DNA from: Centropus unirufus
Taxonomy: Eukaryota; Chordata; Aves; Cuculiformes; Centropidae
Reading direction: 5' to 3'
Assembly: GCA_013397695.1 (NCBI GenBank)
Contig: VYZI01000134.1
Location: 1,142,949 to 1,206,948 of the forward strand
DNA: 64,000 nucleotides
Shown: positions 27,245 through 40,100 of the stretch, one piece after another
How positions within the stretch are numbered: position 1 is the first letter of the stretch
Layout: each line of letters starts with the position of its first letter
The notes under the pieces: generated by a model
Databases searched by the model: none
Told to the model about the DNA's origin: nothing
The model's input: only the letters and a program-made list of their open reading frames with translations
Program-made: the position numbers and the translations under genes

Positions 27245-27450
27245 GGTTTTCACTGAAAGAGTTATCGCGCATTGGAACAGGCTGCCCAGGGAAGCAGCTG
27301 AGTCACCATCCCTGGAGGTATTTAAGACGTGTAGATCTGGCACTTAGGGACATGGTTTACCAGTGATCTTGGCAGTGTTACGTTTATGTTTGGACTTGAT
27401 GGTCTTAGAGGTCTTTTCTAGCCTAAATTATTCTATGATTCCATGATTCA
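27245..27450 (+). mobile_element. CR1 LINE 3' end, short truncated copy
   Basis: About 200 bases of the CR1 3' UTR in sense orientation: 'cattggaacaggctgcccagggaagcagctgagtcaccatccctggaggtatttaa' at 27271-27325 and 'ttggacttgatggtcttagaggtcttttctagcct' at 27390-27425. It is followed by tail octamers in the form TTCTATGATTCCATGATT ending near 27450. It belongs to a different, younger-looking subfamily than the fragment at 26695-27045, so the two are probably separate insertions. Confidence 0.92.
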
Positions 27451-28249
27451 AACTCATCAGATGTGCTAAGATTTGTATCATCATCAGTACTAGCAACTCA
27501 GGATGTGGTTGTAGCATAGCCATAAATCTTCACGTTCTCTTTTCCCTTATCTCACCTATACAAGAAGATTGTACCACATAAAATATATTGTAAAACAAGT
27601 TAGCTAGTTGTGTGAATTCCAAAAGTGTGTCTATACTTAACTGTTATGCTTCTTTAAATCCATCTTACGTTGATAATAGGCTAACTTTGGTTCATCTGAA
27701 TAAGGAGTTTGCACGACACTGAAGATCAAAAGTTAACTGTACCTAGTTACTTGGGCTCATGCTTCTTTGCTCTTAATCTTATGGCTTTTTTTGTAAAGAT
27801 AACATTTTCTCCCTTCTCTGTAACAGATTGAGCACAGGCAGTAAGCATCAATCATTCTGTAGTTTGTTTAAAGGGTTTGGCAGAAAAAGCTTTCATTTTG
27901 GTTAACACAAGCTTACACTTCTGTTTTATGTAAGTAATGCTAAAATGAAAGTTACAGCAATTGCAGCCCATTTTTCCATTACCACATGCTTACTATTTGT
28001 AAAGTCTGTATAGATACAAGTTTCATGGAGAATGCTTTTGTTTGTTGTTGCTCAACAATCATATTTGATTTTTGAGCAGTGTGAAGACAGGATCTCTGTC
28101 AAAAAATTTAGATCACCTATATAAAAATGCAAAGGCCTGGATAAAGAATTAAACCCTTCTTACTTATCACAAACACATGTAAGCCAGTTTTTTTCCTTTT
28201 TCTGCATGTTATGAAATTTTAGAATCTCTTTTTAACATATGTGTAGAGA
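27451..28249. other. Non-coding stretch
   Basis: AT-rich sequence between the CR1 3' end and the SINE relic. I see no gene, RNA gene or repeat. Confidence 0.4.
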
Positions 28250-28395
28250 CAGTGTGGCCTATTGGCTAAATCACAAGGCTTAAACTTAAACTTCTAAGAC
28301 CTGGATATTCTGCTCTTGACTTTGACAGGCATGAGAGAAAGTCCTATCATGTCTTTTGGGACAAGATTTTCACCTGAAAAAAATGCGATGACAAC
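28250..28395 (+). mobile_element. MIR-like tRNA-derived SINE relic
   Basis: The segment follows the order of the amniote MIR-type SINE. A tRNA-like head reads AGTGTGGCCTATTGGCTAAA (compare the usual 'agtgtggcctagtggttaga'). It is followed by 'aagacctggatattctgctcttgactttgac' where the family reads 'agacctgggttctaatcctggctctgccactgac'. The last part, ending 'gacaagattttcacctgaaaaaaatgcgatgac', corresponds to the 'tttccccatctgtaaaatggggataa' end. The B box is decayed. The match is by pattern memory and a profile search is needed to confirm it. Confidence 0.55.
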
Positions 28396-31014
28396 AGATT
28401 CAGCTAGATGATATTATAATTATTTATGTGCTTTATTTTATGGAATCAATTACACACTGTAATTTTTCAGTAGTTTCTGATAAGGCTTTCATTAAACTGA
28501 TTTTGCATGTCTTTTCACATACCTGCAATTGGTTATTCTGGTTTAAATTGGGCCCACTTTCCAGTCTGCTAAGTACTCCAAGAGCACCAATTGTCACAAA
28601 ACCAGGCAGAAATGTGGGAGAGTGCATAACAGAAAAAGACAATGCAGGAGAAAACCTGAAAGTTTCCTAAGACCTTTTTTTCAAAATGGGAGTTTGTTGT
28701 GCCTAGCTTTTTTTTGTTTTACCTACTGTAATCTCCAGACACAAAACAGAAAAAAAAGACAGCAACAAACCCACAAAAGTCTAAAACACATGGTTTACAC
28801 TCTCTGCAGTAGATTAAACTCCAGGAAGGCTAGTTATGTTTCCCTCTAAAGCACTCAGCAATAGTACATTCAGGCAGGCTAAATAGTTCAACTAATCCTC
28901 CAGCATCTCACCCACAGTAAATCCACTGTAATCCATCTTCCTCCAAAGAATCATGGATGTGATAGCTATAATAGATATGCAGAGCAACCTTGCAGGCTGC
29001 CTCGGGGCAATTCTGCACAGTAAGGATGGAAGTGCTTGAACCAGAGCAGAGCATGCATGGTTTTGAGTGCAGTGGCCTGGTGCTCTCCTAGGGCAGGAGC
29101 AGGGGCAGGAGTAGTCCCTGCCAAGGAGAGACTATGTATGGGCAGGGCAGCTGCTCACTACACTCTACAAAACGAGCTCCTTAACAAATCTTTCTTCCTG
29201 GAGAGGATCTGTCATCAAATAAAATATTTAGAAAGTATTCCTGTGACATCCCAGAGGCAAGGAACTGAATGGCCTTCAGCTAAGGGCTGCACTATCTCTT
29301 GGTAGCAAATTGACCAGGAGAAAGTCAACTGTGCAGGTGGAAGGCAGAGGGGTCATAAACGGGGAGCCTGCAAGACCAGGGAAGCACAGAAAGTTGTTGA
29401 CCTGTTCTCAAAAGAGATTACTTCAATTTGCACAATAAATTATAAACTGAATAGGTAGATGCAGTAGATACAGACTAAGTTCAACCTGAAACACTTACAA
29501 ACTCGTAGGATGTCTGTGCTTTCCAGGGGCACAATTTTTCTGCCTCTCTGAACTGGATCCTGAAGGTCACAAGCAAAATTATTCTTGACTTTAGAATCAG
29601 TGTGTGCTCTAGCTCTTTTTGTCTTAACCATTCCATGTGTAGGTGGAATAGAGTAAAAACTAGTTTCTTTTTTGACACGTTTCAATTTTCCTGTTATAAC
29701 AAATAAGAAACTACAGACTATTCAAAACATATTGTAGCAGAACAGAGTTCTCAAAGAACATTCAGAGGGGAAAAAACACTTTGAGGTGCTTTTTAAGACA
29801 ATAAGTGTTTTCTCTTCCTGACAAACTTGAACTCGCCCCTATCACACCCATTTATATGTTTTGGTGGTTTTAGAAGAGATCACTAAAGAGATGAAAGAAG
29901 CTATCAGTTGTGATATGAATCTTCATCTGTTGCCAGCCCCCTTTGAGAGCTTGTCTTTCACATTTAAAGGTATTTATTGGAGTATTTTGCCAGCTCCTTA
30001 GTATGACCATAAGTGGCCTCAGCTTCTCAGCTTTCATAGCTATATTCCAAAATCAGAGTATTCTCATGAACTGGCAAGTTTCCAGTTTATGAAACAAAGT
30101 ATGACAAAATCCAGCACTATAAGCTATTACTGCTTGTCCCCAACATTCAATGTGCAAGCCCCTTTCCTGCTGTTCTCCAGCTACTCACAAAAGTTCTCTG
30201 TCCTGTGGTAAAGAAAGTACATACAGTGAGAAATGTAATTGGACTAATATAAAACTTATTAAGGGCCATAAAGAGGTTATATTTAAGAAGAAAAATATCA
30301 TGAGAACCTTATGAATCTGTTTCGAACTAGTAAAGAACCTGGAGTATTTTGATACTATTCCATTGTTAATCGCGTGATAATTTGGCTGGAGATGCAGTGA
30401 AGAATTTAAAGAAACTAGTGTGGATCTGCTTATTAAATTCTTTTTCAATGGAGGACCAAGCTCTTCTTAGAATTTTGAGCAAGAAAACAGTCCTAATAAG
30501 GAAACATCTTAAGCCTCCAAGTCTCTTGCTGAATGAAGGGTTGAGGCACAGATGGGTTTGTTGCACAGTTGTGGGCTGTGCTCTGCTCTCTGCCCTCTGC
30601 CAGGGCTGTGTTTGTTAATGACACTCACAATGGTTTCTCTGCCTGTGTTATGAGAGTAGACAGTACTTTTTCCCAAACGAAAAAATCACTGCTCTTGGCA
30701 AACACAAGCCTTCCTCGTTTGCCTTCATTTTCAAGCAGTGGATTTCTAAAGCCAGGTGGCTTCATCGAATGCATTTACTTTCCTGAGGAAGCGGTCAATG
30801 ATTTCCAATGTTGTTGACAAGCCACTGAGCAGAAAACCTCCTAAGGAAGACCGAAGAGGAGCAGGGGATTAAACTTCTGATCTCAAAGCACAGCTACGAG
30901 AGAGTACAAAAACAAGATACAAAGTTGGACTGATGTTAGGGACATTTCCTAGTTCTTATTTAGTGATACCTTCAGCAGCTTGAATCCAAAGGGATTTTTT
31001 TTGCTATATCTCTT
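28396..31014. other. Non-coding stretch
   Basis: No gene is recognised. Open frames are at most 89 codons. A moderately GC-rich patch lies at 28980-29400 with short GGCAGGAGCAG-type direct repeats near 29090-29110. No repeat family could be assigned. Confidence 0.4.
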
Positions 31015-31165
31015 TCCAGTTTCCACTCTTGCCAGGTTTGTGTCATGTGCAAACATGCCGAGGGTGCAGTGTGCCCCATCATCCAGGTCCCTAAAGAAGA
31101 TTTTGAACAGTATTGGACCTAGTAGGAACCCTGGGGAACATCACCAGTTCCAGCTTGATTACTTT
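31015..31165 (-). mobile_element. CR1 ORF2 fragment, antisense and short
   Basis: On the plus strand the text runs 'gccaggtttgtgtcatgtgcaaac...ccatcatccaggtccctaaagaagattttgaacagtattggacctagtaggaaccctggggaaca'. This is the antisense of the CR1 reverse-transcriptase segment encoding the PQGSVLGPxLFNIxxxDL block and adjoining sequence. The same region of CR1 is present in the larger antisense piece at about 5860-5975, so these are two independent insertions. Only about 150 bases survive. Confidence 0.75.
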
Positions 31166-34100
31166 GTCAGATTTATCACCTCTCAAAGCAGCCTAAAAGT
31201 TCAAAACTGAAAATTACTTCAAGCTACCTTCGCCCACATGCTTTGCCTTTCTCCGTCTTCACCAGGGCTTCCGCAAGCCATCAGTTCCCAGTCCTACTTC
31301 TCTCTATTAAGAAGCAAATCTCTAGCTGATGATGACTAGTACATTTGTAGAGACAATGCTAGACACAAAATGCCTAAAAATTCAGATATTACAGGGTGTG
31401 TTTGACTCCAGCATTCTCCATAGACTCCTAACCTCTGGGGACAGAATATAAGTATGGCTTTCTGAGAAGTTTCAGTGGCAGCATTTTATCTGGCTCTTCA
31501 TTTTCCTATATAGTGTACATACATTTCCTATTTCAATGACAAAGATGGAATTCACGGAAGTGCACTTCAGTGGGGAGGTGTGTCAACAACAGGGAATTTT
31601 GGGAAATGATTTAGAGCAGGATCTTAACTTCAAACACTCTGAATCGTACCTCTGAAGGAGCCCTTTTCTTTCCAGTGCCTATAGAGGAAGTGCAGAGAAA
31701 TTAGCCTTCATCAAAACTTCTCTAAATGTCAATGAAAAGACTGCATGTGATGGTAGCTAGGAAATCAGATAGTTTGATGCAGCCATTAATTAAACAAAAA
31801 CATTAAGGCAGTCTAACCATACATTTCCATAAATGTAACTGAACTAGAAAGTCAATGTTTGAGAAGATTTTTCTAATTAATTACATCTGTAGAAGCAACA
31901 AAAATAAGTGTCAAAAAAATCACCCCTTGATACCCCTAACCCTTACCCCTTGATCCCTTTTAAGTGATCAAAAAGGGTACTCTGTCTTTTCATAAGTGAA
32001 CTTATGGTTTGAAGAGCTGTAATTAAAAGTGTGGTATATAACTGTTGCAGCATATAAATAAAGTGAAGTGAAAAGTTTGTTAAAATATTTATGCACATCT
32101 TAAGATTTAATGGTTCCTCAAAAACACCATTTACAAAAGTGTTGATACTGCAAAAAATGCTCTTAACCCTTGGACTCTGTGTCTGAGCATTTCCTCGTAA
32201 AGGTTCATAGTGGCAGCATGGAGAACCATAAATCCATGGAAGACAGTGTGAGAAATGTATGAATCAGATGTTCTTGGACTCCACCACGGGTGGACTCCAT
32301 CAAGTTAGGGGGAAGGAGGCTCATGCTTTTGTCTCACCATTGGCCAGGGAGCAGGGGTAAAGAAAACACTGTACTCATATGCTGAAAGGACACATCACTT
32401 TAGAGGAAACATTTTCAGTAGTCAAAAAATCAATATATTGGATAATATAACTGAAGTAGTTATTTAAACTTTTTATCAGTCAGGAGCCAGCGGCAATTTG
32501 GTAGGATATAAAAAAAGATAAAGAATTTTTCATGTCTAGGATATGAAGATCTTTCCTATATGAGCTACTAAAAATCTCAGAAGAGGCACAAAGATTTTTT
32601 TGATAAGGCTTGTCTCAACCAGATGAATGAATACTTGCAATGTTTATACATGTGAGTGATGCTGGGAGATCTGGATTCCTCAAAACTTGAAAAGAATGTT
32701 CTGTGGTTACTATATTTACCAGCACAGACACCACTATCTGTGTTAGACACCACGTTATGGATGAGAACACAGAAAAATACTATATACCAAAATGATGCAT
32801 ATTAAGTGTAATATGGTTCTGTAACGTGTTCTTTCTGAAATGTTAACAAGCACTCAGATTACATTCACTGTTAGCATTAATTTCTTCTTTGTTACTGCTA
32901 AATGCTTTTATTACAGTGTATGTAGCTTTACCTATACAGAAACTGCAATAAGATGTACTCCAATGTGATGCATATATGGGACTACAACACAATTCAGCTA
33001 TAAATCATCACCTTTCTCCATCAGCAACTGGTGCAATAGGAGTTTATTTGACACAGATGAATGAATAGCTACTTTAGTGATTTTTGCTGGAAAGAACCAA
33101 GACCCCTAACATGCAAGGAAACTCAGCAGGTCTGTATGTGTTAAGCAGATTATTAAAAGAATACATTATGGCAAGATGAGCAAGACCATTCCAGTGCATA
33201 TAAAACATCTTCTCATTAATGCTGTTTTATTCAGAATCAGTCTGAAAGTTATTAAATACACTATCAGTTTACCAGATTTTCCTTTATTTCTCCCTCTCTC
33301 TTTTCCTAGGGCTCTAGGATTGCTGAGTGGTAATTATTAATATGATATGAGTATTTTGGCCCCTGGTATATAAATGTGTATTAGATATGCAGGTACTCAG
33401 CCATGCAAACATCATTAATTTTCAAGTGAGGAATTCAGGGAGGCATATTCATGGCAGTTGAGTTATGGCAGATTCAATATTACGGCTGGGCTCTGAGCCA
33501 GCCTTACGATCCTTCCCATATTACCAGACATCGAGGGCACTCTGTTGCTGGTGGGGATGTCAGCTTGAGGCTGTATAAGAAAGCTGAGACCCCAGGGAAG
33601 CCAACCATATGAAAGGCTGGTCTGAGGCAGCTTGGCAGCAAGTCAGCTTCTAAGTAGTAATGCTTGTATTAAAGATATTCTGCCTTCCATGCTTAATAGT
33701 AATAAAGTTTGATTGAAGACATGTTCAAATTGCACTCTGTCTGATGCCAGGTATTTAATATTAAGCAGTTTGGGGAGTTTGTATCTGAAGCAAAAGGGAT
33801 TTAGATTTATTCCAGACTTTCACAGTAGAAACTTGCTCTATGGCCTGGAGCCGCTGAGCCAGAGGGAAAAAAAAAGGCTACTGGAGATCTAATCGTTCTC
33901 CTTTTGGCCGAAAAACTCATGGTTCTTTGCATGCTTTTTTAAATTGTTCCACTGTACAAAGAGTTACCATTTGCTCCAGCACCAGGAAATCCCTATTTTG
34001 CCTTGAAACTGCTGCAGGGTCTAATATGATGTTATTATTATTTTTTCTGAACGTGGAGAGCTTAAGACTCCTCCTGTGATGATGAACTCCCATCTCCCTC

Positions 34101-37100
34101 CCTACCTTCCTGTCCCTCTTTCACAGAGACACTTTCTAGCTCTTGTGTTTGCAAAGTTAAGTTGTTGCTTTTATTTAGAATCCTCCTGATCCTATAGCAA
34201 TCGATTTATTATTTGAAGCCTGGCTCACAATTTTTCAATGCTCAATGGCACATCGGATAACCTCAGGGATCCACAGCAGGCTATGACTGTACCATAAAAC
34301 CTTCATTAGGTTAACATGCTTTTCTCTCTTTGAGAAGCAGAAGAGGCACAGCCTTGCACAAATTCTTCATTTACTTTTAGGTGCTAGGAAAAACAGTGCC
34401 TGTGTTTGAAGCTCTGATTCAAGAATTTATTATCTCAACATTTCATGTCACTAGATAAAAGCACACAAGCATATACATGTTATATTCATTTGCATTTGCA
34501 TTCACATGAATGATTTTACCTATAATGTAGCCAGAGACATTTACAAGATGAGAATTTTGAATGAAGTGATCTGTATGTTGAAGGAGAAGAAGCCCTACCT
34601 GGAGCATAGACAAAGAATTTAAAATTCAGAACCACTGGCATAAAGGGGTTTGAAAAGTGTCTGCAGGATAAGTGTCCTTTTGGAGCTAAGTGCCGGTAGC
34701 AATAGGAAATTGGGAGGCATCCTTCCGCACTGAATCATGGCCTGGGAAAGCAAGTAATGGACAAAGCATGCAAACAAGTCGCATTGTCCTGAACACCCTT
34801 AGCTCCACCCTTATGATATCACCTGGAGGTTGTTTCAGGCTCTCTGCTTCATGCAGAGAATCTATACTCTTCTGTCTTTTGAGTTTTTAAACTATTTTAA
34901 TTGTTATAATCTGACCTATTTCTAGGAGAGTATCATATTTTGCAGACAGACCAATGTACCTTTCCTAATGACTCAGTGACCTTAATCTTTAACATTTTGT
35001 GATTTCCTGCATGGGGAAGCACTAAAACAGTGGCCGTGGCTCTGTCAGCAGATTGATCCCAGTTTGTGTCTCCTGTGGTTTTTTCCTTCTTGCAGGAGAG
35101 GATGGAGAAGAGGATAAGGATTTTCCCTAGTCCAATTGTTTGTGTCAGGTAAACTATCCATAAATCTCTTCTTGAGGAATTCAGTTCATTAAAGCCCAAT
35201 TAGACACTGAGGGCTTGATCTATCTCATTAAGGCTAATTTAAAGTAGCAGACACAGCAAACTGCCATTAGGGATTTATAGCTTGAATTTTAGCAGACTGT
35301 GAACAGACAAATACCAAGACAAAGACAGTTCCTTTTATTGTAGGTTTTACTCCCTTCTATTTTTTATCATAATGCATGTCAAAAGAACATTTACTAAACC
35401 TGGAGTCAAATTCTGAACATGAAACAAGGAAGGCGTTACTGAATCCCTTCATTTACCTGCAGCAATTTGTTTGCTTAAAGGATAACAATATTTTTCTTTG
35501 TGCTATGTTAGGTGAAAAAGCAAAACAATAAGTTTGGGTATTTTTTTCCTTTCCCATAAAACCTGTAGTCAAAGAGAAGAAAGCTCTTCCAGATTTAGCA
35601 TTTGCTTGCATTGACTCTATCAGCATGGCAAGACAAGATTATTCAGTTTCTGAAGCAATTACATTTGCAAGAGTCTGGGCATGCATGATGGAGAATGGTA
35701 TGGACATTACGAAATACAATTTCAAGAACTTTTCAGAGCAAGTATTTGGGCTAAAAGTGACCCAGATAGCATATTCAGCACTTTCAGAAGCCCACATCCT
35801 TGTGAATGTGAATATTGGTTCTTTTCGTTACCAAGCTGAAAACATTATCTGATGCTTCCAACAGCACTATCCCAGAAATGGCTGCATGAGTACAGCAGAA
35901 GAGTACCCACACACATTTATGCAAATCTGTAACTCTATTTGGATTCATAAACCAAACTTGTGTTCCCAGAATATTAAAAGAAATCAAAAATTTTGATATG
36001 TTCTATACTGCTCATCCAGGCCCCTTCTAAGGTTAACAGAGACGTGAGAGGACTTTCATAGGTCCTCTACAAGAGCTATATAGAAATCATCTTGTCTTTA
36101 CTGCCAGACCGTGTGCTGTGCAATTGGGTTTGCTGAGATATGCTGCTTTAAGAAGGCAGAAGGCAGGCAAGGTTCCAAGCTGGCTTTTTTTCAGTTTTCA
36201 ACAAACTATGCTATTGCACAATATTTCAGAGGGTTTACTAGAGGCAAAATGTCAAGGCATTGTGATGGTGTATCCCACATCAGACTCCAAAAGCTGCACT
36301 GAACGACAATATGGGTATATGTATGTTTGTATATATGAATACACGCTTCTATGATACCTAATTTGATAAAGAATGTCATATTACATTCTGTGATTTATGC
36401 AAAATAGTATTCCCTAAGACACAACCTCAGGAAGTATTTCAACCCAAAATTTATGTTCGTCAATCTAAGGCTAAGTGTACTTTGAGTGTAAGTACTCACA
36501 TGCATTACTACCATCAGTTTGTGCTTTTTCATCTGAAATCTCTTGAGGGTGGAAGGACAGGAGTCATAATTCATGTGTTCCAGCATTTTGAAGTTTATTG
36601 CTGAAGTTCACAATAAAGGTGTAGAGCAGAAAATGCTGAGTTTGAATCACATTTTTCTCATGTACTAGAGAGATTTGAAAGATGTACTCTGTCAAGAATA
36701 GTTGCAGCTTAAAATATCCATCATTTGTAGTTAAACTCTCAGACAAGCTACAGGCTGGGAGTTTATCGAAGCTATTGAGCCACTTCAGACAAATCAAAGA
36801 AGGTAGGTATGCATTCAGCAGTCAAGAACAAATCAACCATTAAAATAAAAATATTTATCAATGTCAAAAGCAAAGTTGTTTCTGATAGTCTAAAAAGAAA
36901 CTAAAACATAAATAACAAGAGAAGATAAGACATAATTGCAACCTCAAGGTCACCGAAAGTTCTGCTGAAGTCTTATAGTCATGTCTCTTAGTAACAAAAG
37001 AAATAAATCATAACCTTAGGCTCTGGACGTTCATCTTCAAGATATCCACAGTTGCCACTGTTCTCTGTTCCCATCACCCTCCCAGGCTCCTCTCAGGGAG

Positions 37101-40100
37101 CTTGCCTAGAAATGTGGTGCTGAGAAAAGACAATGTCCCAGATCTGGAAGCTTCTTCGTACTTTTTAAATCTTCCTTCTCTGATATTCCTAACAGTCACT
37201 GCTGAAAAATGCCCATATCTTCTGTCCGAAAGCACAATATAATCCTTAAGTAATGTTAAAATCTTGTTAAGATTCACTTCATCTGGAAAAGTTTTCTCTG
37301 GTAAAGTTCATGGGGGAGATTTGGAGATAATTTTACATGGAAAACCCTGAAACCTGTCATGGCAATTTAAGTCCCATGAAGCAAGTTCTCGCAATTAAAT
37401 TAAATGTGCACTTTCCCCACAAAAAAATAATTGTATCTGAAAATTTGTACATGCTGGCTAAGGGGAGTTTTTAAAAAGAGCTGTGCAGAACAGCCTTCCT
37501 CCAGCACTACCCAGACTGCGTGTGAGTGAGTCTACATTTACCCCAAAGTTAAAATCAACAGTTAAACTCTTCAAAAGTCTTAACACTGCCGTCTGGTGAG
37601 CAGCTGAGTTGATCTAAAAGTCTGCTGTTGCCAGAAGGCAACACCTTCACCCCGCTCTTCCTCCTCACACCCTCCTCCTGCAGCCTCCAGCCCGCTCTGC
37701 AGCACCACAGCCCCCTGCGCTAAGGAGCCACAGCCTGAACAAGAAGGGAAAACAGGTTGTAAAACTAAAAGACTGCCTGGAGATCACACTGTCAGTCAGC
37801 AGTAAAGAGCAGACCGAAGCTGTGGTTTTATAAATGCCAGCCCATCACAGTGATCTGCTCGGAGCCTTGACAAAACAATCACAGATAGGCCAACACGGGA
37901 AAATGGGAAGAGGTAAAATAAGTAGATGGCTTTTGTCTTTCAGGAAAACAAAATTCTTAAATCAAAGGAGCTGGTTTTCTGGTTATGTTTTGAGGAAGGT
38001 CGTGTTTCAGCTTGACAAGGAATACCAAATAATATCCCATTTGTACAATTTGCAATGATTTTTAACCCTGTTTCCAAAAGATCTGGAGCTTCTGCAGCTG
38101 TGGTGTCCATCTGTCTCTCCCCACCTTACCCAAGCACTCTGGAACCCATTGGCCAACTTCAACCCAGCGTTCATGAAAAGCCGTGTCTAGACAGAGGAGA
38201 AAGAAATGTGAAACACTACTCTTAACAAAAGCAAAGGTGCACTCTGGGGGCATTCAGAAGGCAGAGGAGAGACAGTTCAGTGGGAGGATTTAAGACACAC
38301 AAAGGTAATTTAATGATATTGCAGCACGGAGGAATGGAGAGGAGCTGAGGCTCCTCCTCTAAAGGGCTATAGGAAACAACACCATAGGAATGTAGGCTTG
38401 TTAATACTCCTGTTTCTTTCATGGATGAAAAAATATCTTTGTAGGGTTTTAAAAAAAATATTGGGTGTTTGAATTTTCCCATTCAGAATCTTTTATTTTT
38501 AGTAATCACCTGCTTTTATGTTACGTGTTTGAGTCTTTTGTGGAGAGAGGTTCTACACGGAAAATAGATGATCAGTACCTCTAATAATAATAATAATAAT
38601 TTTGAATCCTATATGCCCACAGCTTTCCAGAACAAAAATAAACACACAAACCCACAATGACATTTGTATTTATTTTGGCCTTTCAAAGAAAAGTTCTAGA
38701 TTTTTTTTACCAGTGTGTTCCAAATTGCTAAAGTTAATATAAAATTAGATCCAGAATTTGAAATGAGACACCATAGTGCCTAACCTAATTGGGAAAAGAG
38801 ATGTTTCCTCTAATTGTTTTCCAATGAGTCAAAGACAATACAATAACACTCCTGAGAAGCACAACAAGTTCAAAATAAAGTGTGCAGTCACAGGCAGTTG
38901 CACATCATGGATTTTGTCCTTTGGAAATTAATGAGCAAGGTAGCAATAAAACAGCCTTAACATTTATAAGTCCCTTCAGCAATAATGATGACAAATAATC
39001 CTGCATGATTCATGTCCAGGAAAGTTTAAGTAACGAAAGTACACTATTTAAGTAAATGTTACTATGGTCCAGAGCTGTCACTTCTGTTATAATTATTAGA
39101 GGCTGCAAGCGGCACACACAGCCCTGGAATCCTGGCACAGGCTTCACTGAGGGCTTTCCAAGCCCTGGGAGAACCTGATCCACTTCCATCCACAGTGAGT
39201 TTTGCAAGGCAAGGTAAGATGCCTGAAAGAGCAGGGGAACCTTAACTTGCCCTCCTTTTGCTGCCTTGGCTAGCAGGATTTGGGGAGTTAAACAGATCTG
39301 CCTGTGGAAGAGCCACCACCTTCCAGTTCTCCACATGGTGCATCAGCTGCTGTGTTAGTAAGACAGAGGCACTTCAGCAAGGTCAAGCATTATCAACTTT
39401 GAAAAGAATAATAGCATGGGCATACTTTAATATATACACCAAGCTGCATGAAGAATATGCTGCCTGGATTGTTCAACTGCCCTCTTCCCTTTGCGCTAGC
39501 CAACAATGAAAAAAGAGAGGACTAAAGGAAGATTTTTGGCCTCAAGTACTTAACAAATTAATACAAATTCTGACTGATCTTTGATGAACTGTACAATCAG
39601 AGCTGAACATTTGTGTTTCTGTGTGGAAGCATGCAAAGGCAGTGTGCCTCAGCATCAATCAGCAGAGGAAGGCAAAAAGACTCCAAGACAGCTATCGACC
39701 AAACAGCCAAGTGAAGCCCTTGCAGGCTTTCCTGGGGAGCTTGGAACACTGCCTCATCTATTCCAGATGTAGCCTACAAGACTCGTTTGTTCTGATGATG
39801 GCTAGATAGCAATATTTCATATATGGGTCTCAAATGGTAAATGACTAGAGGTTAAAAATAGCAGTCACGCAAGTACTGTTCACATCAGCAAGCAAAAGAA
39901 CTGGGATCACACTTTACAATGCTATCTTTTGTTCTGCATCCGTTGAGGCTGAGAACATGATACAGAGTGGCACAAGATAACTCTGGTTGGTCACCACATG
40001 AGCATTAGCACCAGCCCCTCAGTGTTTTCCTCATTTGCCCAATGCTAACCTCGCAGGCTCTTGCATTTCTCATCAATGAAAAGAAGATATTCTGTACATC

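Noticed and set aside
31918..31965. CCCCTAACCCTTACCCC text resembling an interstitial telomere repeat
   Set aside because: There is only one near match to CCCTAA and no tandem array, so it is simple C/T-rich text.
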